A DNA stretch of 64,000 nt. Source: Nocardia australiensis. Its GTDB lineage: Bacteria > Actinomycetota > Actinomycetes > Mycobacteriales > Mycobacteriaceae. Shown here in pieces: positions 59,348 through 64,000 of this stretch. The stretch lies in contig NZ_JAJFZM010000001.1 of NCBI RefSeq assembly GCF_020733705.1, positions 1,426,001-1,490,000 of the forward strand, written 5' to 3'. The position numbers were made by a program, and so were the translations under genes. The notes beneath the pieces were generated by a model. The model worked only from the letters and a program-made list of their open reading frames with translations. It was not told the DNA's origin and made no database searches. Position 1 is the first letter of the stretch. Each line of letters starts with the position of its first letter.

Positions 59348-60136
59348 CTACTGAGAACCCAGGCGCGCGTGCATTTCCCACACCATGATCTCCGAGGGCC
59401 TGCGCGCGATGACACGTTGGCCGCCGGACCTGGTGAGACGCACGGCATCGCCCTCGTAGAGGACGCCGACGCCTTCCATCTCCACCTCACCGCGTGCGAC
59501 GAAGAAGTGCAGGTACGGAGCTTCTGGGAGCTTGATCAACCGCTCGGCATCGGGTTCGGTACCCGTCATCCTGGCCACATGCAGCGCGGCGTGGCTGCTC
59601 GCGATCGCGATGGCGGTGCGGTCGCGATAGCGCGGCAGACCCGAGGCCACCGTGACAAGGCCGCCGCCGACGAGTTCGTCATCGATCTCGAGCTGCTGGT
59701 AGCCCGGGTCTGATCCCGGCTCGTCGGGCACCACCCACATCTGGACGAAGTGCACGGGCTCGTCGTGTTCGGCGCTCGTATTGTCCAGCCGCCAGGAATC
59801 GTTCTTTTCCGAATGCAGGATCCCGGTGCCCGCGCTCATCCGCTGTGCGAGCCCCGGATAGATGACACCGCTGTGGCCGAGCGAGTCCTGGTGCACCAGG
59901 CTGCCATCGAGCACCCACGTTACGATTTCCATATCGCGATGGGGATGGGTATCGAAGCCCTGACCTGGGGAAACGATGTCCTCATTATTGACGAGCAACA
60001 GGCCGTGGTGGGTGTTTTCGGGATCGTAGTGCTCCCCGAAGGAGAAAGAATGCTTCGAATCCAGCCAGGACACTCGCGTTTTCATGCGGTCGCCGCCGCG
60101 ATGTATATCGATGTGGGGTGTCGTGAGTGTGGACAT
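59348..60136 (-). CDS. Pirin-like bicupin protein
   Basis: A 262-aa protein with two cupin domains. Metal-site motif in the N-terminal cupin: THPHRDMEIVTWVL with HxH, then LQ-type ...SAGTGILHSEKND with the second His and Glu. Family of YhhW/pirin, some of which are iron-dependent quercetinases. The start at 60136 gives the full first cupin, although family starts near KTRVSWLDSKHSF are also possible. Transcribed alone; divergent from the Nudix gene. Confidence 0.88.
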   Translation of the reverse strand: MSTLTTPHIDIHRGGDRMKTRVSWLDSKHSFSFGEHYDPENTHHGLLLVNNEDIVSPGQGFDTHPHRDMEIVTWVLDGSLVHQDSLGHSGVIYPGLAQRMSAGTGILHSEKNDSWRLDNTSAEHDEPVHFVQMWVVPDEPGSDPGYQQLEIDDELVGGGLVTVASGLPRYRDRTAIAIASSHAALHVARMTGTEPDAERLIKLPEAPYLHFFVARGEVEMEGVGVLYEGDAVRLTRSGGQRVIARRPSEIMVWEMHARLGSQ

Positions 60137-60397
60137 TATGGTCCTCCTCTCGCCGACCGTGCACCGATCGCCTTTCAGGGTAGGAGTACTTCCGACGCGG
60201 TACTCCGAATTCTTAGTAAATTATCCTGCACTCGGCATTTTACGCGAGAGACCAGTGGGTGAACGGTAGGCAAGGGAGAACCAACCGGTAGGTCGTATCG
60301 ACCTACAGTCGGGCTGGATACCGCGGCCGACGACCGGCCCACCCGCAGACCGTTCCCTAACATGATGTGCCGCAACGAAACCGGAGGTGACGATCGT

Positions 60398-60874
60398 ATG
60401 CGACCCGAGGCGCTCGCACGCATCGAGCGGCAACTCCGCGCCGAAGCGCGACACGACGACATCACCGATTTCGTTGTCGGTGTCGCCGTGTATCGCGACC
60501 ACAAACTTCTCGTGGTGCGGCGAGTTCCGGACGACTATCACGGCGGAATGTACGAACTACCGGGTGGGGGAGTGGAATCAGGGGAAACGTTCGCCGAATG
60601 TGTGGTGCGGGAACTATTCGAGGAAACCGGTTTGCGAGTGCGGCGCATTACCGACTTCCTCGGCGGATTCGACTACGCCACCAGGAGCAAAGCGAGAGTG
60701 CGCAAGTACGGCTTTGTCGCAGAGGCGGAACCTGGCGAGGTGGCGTTGGCGCCGGGTGAGCACGACGCGTTCGCCTGGATCAGCGCCGACGGACTCGACG
60801 AACTACCCATGGCGCCCGATATGCGCGAAGCGGTCCGTGACTGGGCATCCACCCGGCAGCCGGACGCGCGGTAG
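60398..60874 (+). CDS. Nudix hydrolase
   Basis: A 158-aa protein. ATG 60398 has GGAGG 10 nt upstream (an ATG at 60362 is an alternative). The complete Nudix box GGGVESGETFAECVVRELFE is followed by ETGL (Gx5Ex7REUxEExGU), about residues 59-82. Hydrolyses nucleoside-diphosphate-linked compounds with Mg; substrate unassigned. Ends 9 nt before the next gene, so the two are likely co-transcribed. Confidence 0.9.
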   Translation: MRPEALARIERQLRAEARHDDITDFVVGVAVYRDHKLLVVRRVPDDYHGGMYELPGGGVESGETFAECVVRELFEETGLRVRRITDFLGGFDYATRSKARVRKYGFVAEAEPGEVALAPGEHDAFAWISADGLDELPMAPDMREAVRDWASTRQPDAR

Positions 60875-60883
60875 CCTCACGGC

Positions 60884-62242
60884 GTGTCTACTGGTCGCCC
60901 CGAAAGCTGTGTGCCCGCGGACAAGCGGCCTATATCGCTGCGGATCGCCCTGGCTCAGAGCCCCGGCGTGCTGCGTTTGGCGCTGGTGCGCTTCACCGGT
61001 CAGTTCGGCGACGGCATGTTTCAGGCGGCGCTGTCGGGGGCCATTCTGTTCAATCCGGAACGGGAGACCGATCCGCTCGCCATCGCGGCCGCGTTCGCGG
61101 TGCTGCTACTGCCGTACTCGTTGATCGGTCCGTACGCCGGTGCATTACTGGACCGCTGGGATCGACGAGCGGTGCTGCTGGTCGCAAACATGCTGCGTGC
61201 GGTGTTGATTGCCGCGGTTGGTGTCGGACTGCTCGCCGGTGCGGGCGAGACCCCGCTGCTACTGCTCGCTCTTGCTGTGGTCGGTGTCAGCAGATTCGTG
61301 CTGGCGGGTGTATCCGCCGCGCTCCCACGGGTGCTCGACCAGCACTGGCTGGTGCCCGCGAATTCGGTACTCGCGACGGTGGCGTCGGCCTGCGCGGGCG
61401 TCGGCGCCGCGGCGGCGGTGTCGATCATCGGCCTGATCGGGACCGGTGATTTCGCCTCAGCGATCGCGGTGGGTGTCAGCGGTATCTGGTCGGTGATCGG
61501 CGCGGTCCTCGCGACCGGGTTCGGAGCCCAGGTACTCGGCCCGGAGGCGAGAACCTCGGCCAGGGACAGCGTCGTGCGGGCCATCGCCACCGGCCTGCAC
61601 ACCGGTGCGAAAGCGGTGTGGGGATCGATTCAGGTCACCACGGCGATGCTCGGCATCGGCGCGCACCGGATCGTGTTCGGCTGCAATACGCTGATCATGG
61701 TGCTGGTCCTACGGCAGGCACCGACCGACAGCAGTGGCATGAACAACGGCCTGACCCGGTTCGGGGTCGCCATCGGCGCCACCGCGGCAGGCATGTTGGT
61801 GGCCGCACTCGTCGCACCACTGCTGATCTCTCGGCTCGGGCGGCCACGGACCGTCATCGTCGGCCTGCTCACCGCGATGGTCGTGCAGTTGGCGCTGGTC
61901 ACGCCGACCGCGCTCGCCGAGGCCGGCCCCGCCGCGCATCGGGCGCATCAATTGCTGCTCGCCGGTGCCTTCCTCTTCGGATTAGCGGGCCAGACGATCA
62001 AACTGACCGGCGACGCGACCATGCAGATCAATGTGGACGACACCCGGCGCGGTCAGGTATTCGCGCTACAGGACACGGTCTTCAATATCGCGTTCGTATT
62101 GGCGATCGCCATCACCGCGCTGGTCATCCCGGCGGACGGGCGCTCGCTTGCGGTCGTATTGACGGGCGCCGGGATCTACTGCGCCGGAATCGTCGCCATC
62201 GCCCTGAATTCGCGCCGCGCGAGGGTCGCCGGGTCCACCTAG
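60884..62242 (+). CDS. MFS transporter
   Basis: A 452-aa protein with about 12 hydrophobic helices, GTG start 9 nt after the Nudix stop. Contains QFGDGMFQAALSGAILFNPE in helix 1, PYAGALLDRWDRRAVLLVAN as motif A, and a repeat at RFGVAIGATAAGMLVAALVA. Resembles the MDR-type MFS group of actinobacteria. Substrate unknown. Confidence 0.85.
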   Translation: MSTGRPESCVPADKRPISLRIALAQSPGVLRLALVRFTGQFGDGMFQAALSGAILFNPERETDPLAIAAAFAVLLLPYSLIGPYAGALLDRWDRRAVLLVANMLRAVLIAAVGVGLLAGAGETPLLLLALAVVGVSRFVLAGVSAALPRVLDQHWLVPANSVLATVASACAGVGAAAAVSIIGLIGTGDFASAIAVGVSGIWSVIGAVLATGFGAQVLGPEARTSARDSVVRAIATGLHTGAKAVWGSIQVTTAMLGIGAHRIVFGCNTLIMVLVLRQAPTDSSGMNNGLTRFGVAIGATAAGMLVAALVAPLLISRLGRPRTVIVGLLTAMVVQLALVTPTALAEAGPAAHRAHQLLLAGAFLFGLAGQTIKLTGDATMQINVDDTRRGQVFALQDTVFNIAFVLAIAITALVIPADGRSLAVVLTGAGIYCAGIVAIALNSRRARVAGST

Positions 62243-62300
62243 TCGTCATCGGCACCGACGGGATGTGGGGTCACGCTTCGGCAATAGGCCCGAGCGCAGG

Positions 62301-62852
62301 TCATCGGGTTACGGTCAGGTCATCGGCCACGCTCAGGTAATCGGCTTGCGTCGGCGGAGTCGACTCGGCGGGACCCGCCTCGAGAGCGGAGGCGGAGCGG
62401 AGGTCGTGGAGGGCGCCGACCTGATCTAGTGACGCACTCTGATCGGACCACGGCAGTGCGCCGGTGTAGCCGGGTGCACTGATCTTCTGCGCTACAACAT
62501 GTTCCGGCGCGAGGCCCACGGTCGGTTCGGGCTCGCTGCGCACAATCCAGTCCAATTGCTCACTGCCCGCGTCGGATTCGGTACCGGTTATCAGGTGGTC
62601 CCAGGTGCCGAGGCCGAAGGGATCGGTATAGAAGTGATCGAGGACGCCGTCGTCATCCAGATCCAGGGCAGCCACGTCGGCGATGCCGGTGCCGTGCGAA
62701 TCCCACATCACGTCATCGGCCAGGCCATCGCCATCGAAGTCCAGCTGTATCGCGTCGGTCGTGCCCGGACCGGCCAACTCCACGTTCGCCTGCGATGACC
62801 AGACGTGGACCGCACCGTCACCCGTCCCGAACACGTACTCGATCTCGTTCAT
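62301..62852 (-). CDS. DUF6802 family protein
   Basis: A 183-aa protein starting at ATG 62852, chosen because NEIEYVFGTGDGAVHVWSSQ is the natural start of the Asp/Gly-rich domain; the long upstream frame is the opposite strand of the DUF4185 gene. Asp-rich calcium-binding-like repeats: LDFDGDGLADDVMWDSHGTG, LDLDDDGVLDHFYTDP. They resemble EF-hand/dockerin-like loops in DUF6802 proteins of Nocardia and Mycobacterium. No signal peptide visible. Function unknown. Confidence 0.75.
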   Translation of the reverse strand: MNEIEYVFGTGDGAVHVWSSQANVELAGPGTTDAIQLDFDGDGLADDVMWDSHGTGIADVAALDLDDDGVLDHFYTDPFGLGTWDHLITGTESDAGSEQLDWIVRSEPEPTVGLAPEHVVAQKISAPGYTGALPWSDQSASLDQVGALHDLRSASALEAGPAESTPPTQADYLSVADDLTVTR

Positions 62853-63063
62853 ACCCGTTTGGACGCAACGACAGCGGCGCCGGTTCCCGCTAAAGAAAAT
62901 CAATTCCATCCGCCCGCCGTCCCGCATTACCTCGTGATGGTCCGGTACGTTGATTATTCGCCGCCCGAATCGACATGGAGGCAACAGCAGATGGCATGCC
63001 AGCCGAGCGGGTCGGGCACATCTACCCTCCGTCCCGCGAAGTGACGACAGAACCGCCACCGAC

Positions 63064-64000
63064 GTGACATCCCGAACCGGACTCAAATCCCCCTGCGCCC
63101 CAGCGTTGTTCGGCGTGCTCCTTACCGGGCTGCTGACCATGCCGACACCGGTCGCCACCGCGGCGCCATTTCCGTGGGCCCCGCCGCCGGTCAACAGCTG
63201 CGGCGAAACCGGCTTCGACCCCTTGAACCGCGAGCCCGATCCGGCGACTCCGCCCGCGCCGCCGCTGCCCCCAATGCCGCCACAGATCGACATTCCGGTG
63301 CCGATTCCGGAGATCACGCCGGTACCGGTACCCGATCCGCCGCAGGACAACACCCGGATCGATCCGGAACCGCTGCCAGCGGACCCCTGCCACAACCCAT
63401 GCCCGGATATTCGCGACACACCGAAACCCGACGAGCCGTCGACCGAACCCGATCCGGCACCCGCACCCGCGCCTGCGCCCGGTTCTGGTTCAGCGAGCGG
63501 CTCCGGCTCGGGGTCCGGTAACGGATCGAGCTCCAGCTCGGGTTCAGGTTCGGGTTCGGGCGGACCTATCATGTTGCCGCGCATCCAGATCCGCCCGGAA
63601 ATCGAACCAATTCCGATCCCGGTACCAGGAGGCGAAGGCGATCCGCCGCAGGCCGCCCCGCCGCAGGTGGTCCATCCGGCCGAACCCGGCCCACTATCCG
63701 GCGCCGTGGCCGCACCGCGCGTGGAGTCGGTGGACCTGGTCGGCCAAATGACCGGGCACGGCTCGGAGAATCGCACCGACATGCGCTGGCAGGTCGACGG
63801 CACCGATCTCGGCCTCATGTGGGAGACCGAGCCCGGCCAGGTCGCCGTCGTATTCGGCGACACCTTCGGCGCCGGCTGGGGCGGTAGCGGCGCCGGAGGC
63901 GCTGGTGCCGACCAGGATTGGCGCAGCAATGTGCTCGCCTACAGCACCGACCGCGACCTGTCCGACGGACTGCGCATCGATACGATGGTGCAGGACAGCC
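63064..64000 (+). CDS. Secreted DUF4185 protein with Pro-rich and Gly/Ser-rich linkers (partial, runs off right edge)
   Basis: GTG 63064; 312 residues visible. Signal peptide (ALFGVLLTGLLTMPTPVATA). A Pro-rich region follows with PDPPQDNTRIDPEPLPADP and paired Cys (PCHNPC), then a Gly/Ser linker near residue 145-170 (GSGSASGSGSGSGNG). The start of a DUF4185 domain follows (TDLGLMWETEPGQVAVVFGD, TFGAGWGGSG, WRSNVLAYSTDRDL), a beta-propeller-like glycan-active fold. Faces the DUF6802 gene across 211 bp. Complete length unknown. Confidence 0.85.
   Translation, partial: MTSRTGLKSPCAPALFGVLLTGLLTMPTPVATAAPFPWAPPPVNSCGETGFDPLNREPDPATPPAPPLPPMPPQIDIPVPIPEITPVPVPDPPQDNTRIDPEPLPADPCHNPCPDIRDTPKPDEPSTEPDPAPAPAPAPGSGSASGSGSGSGNGSSSSSGSGSGSGGPIMLPRIQIRPEIEPIPIPVPGGEGDPPQAAPPQVVHPAEPGPLSGAVAAPRVESVDLVGQMTGHGSENRTDMRWQVDGTDLGLMWETEPGQVAVVFGDTFGAGWGGSGAGGAGADQDWRSNVLAYSTDRDLSDGLRIDTMVQDS

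Noticed and set aside
62853..63929. N-terminal extension of the DUF6802 frame into a 542-aa protein
   Set aside because: The upstream part is the exact antisense of the DUF4185 gene, which has a signal peptide and a recognised domain; Gly/Ser/Pro shadows are expected.

Overview
The window looks like a chromosomal segment of a high-GC mycolic-acid actinomycete, most likely Nocardia or a close relative. Pointers are strong G/C bias at third codon positions, a complete yrbEAB-mceABCDEF operon, ugpAEBC, a DinB2-type polymerase, a TIGR03084 protein, a Zmp1-like M13 peptidase, an LppU-like lipoprotein, a DUF6802 protein and WhiJ/DUF397 gene pairs. No rRNA, tRNA, CRISPR array or intact insertion sequence was seen. 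The organism call is inference from gene content.

Layout. 0-2 kb: a WhiJ-type XRE/DUF5753 regulator followed by two DUF397 genes (one frameshifted, one cut by the window edge), with a divergent pair of small coupled genes. 2-9 kb: an AlkA-like glycosylase, a coupled microprotein pair, a large FAD/Fe-S oxidoreductase, an ABC exporter and a small secreted protein. 9-12 kb: two small coupled genes, a second WhiJ/DUF397 pair and a VapBC-type module flanked by a degenerate direct repeat. 12-27 kb: mostly housekeeping or conserved genes (quinone oxidoreductase, DinB2, DUF1707, a frameshifted thioesterase, Lon, MerR plus oxidoreductase, DUF445, TIGR03084, LhgO, SRPBCC, RNase H).

26.7-36.2 kb is one long minus-strand Mce operon. 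Two YrbE permeases and MceA-F are almost all joined by 4-nt ATGA overlaps, followed by an Mce-associated protein and a strong terminator. 36.7-42.2 kb carries a secreted S1 protease, a drug-type MFS exporter, an LppU-like lipoprotein, a small secreted protein, a class C beta-lactamase-like hydrolase and a cytochrome P450 remnant. 42.5-50 kb holds an L,D-transpeptidase, ugpAEBC (glycerophosphodiester/glycerol-3-phosphate uptake) and a Zmp1-like peptidase.

50-58 kb is accessory and partly decayed: an MFS stump, a haloalkane-dehalogenase-like hydrolase divergent from an HxlR regulator, a tyrosine-recombinase stump and a frameshifted membrane protein. Next to it is an ECF41 (SigJ-type) sigma factor with two divergent NAD(P)/FAD oxidoreductases. 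The two oxidoreductase promoters have the same layout: a 7-mer starting TGTCAG, 16 nt, then TGTC, each preceded by a CRP-like palindrome. This looks like a sigma-factor-controlled redox regulon and is the best candidate here for a little-described system. 57-64 kb has a truncated third WhiJ-type regulator, a pirin, a Nudix hydrolase, an MFS protein, a DUF6802 protein and the start of a secreted DUF4185 protein that runs off the right edge.
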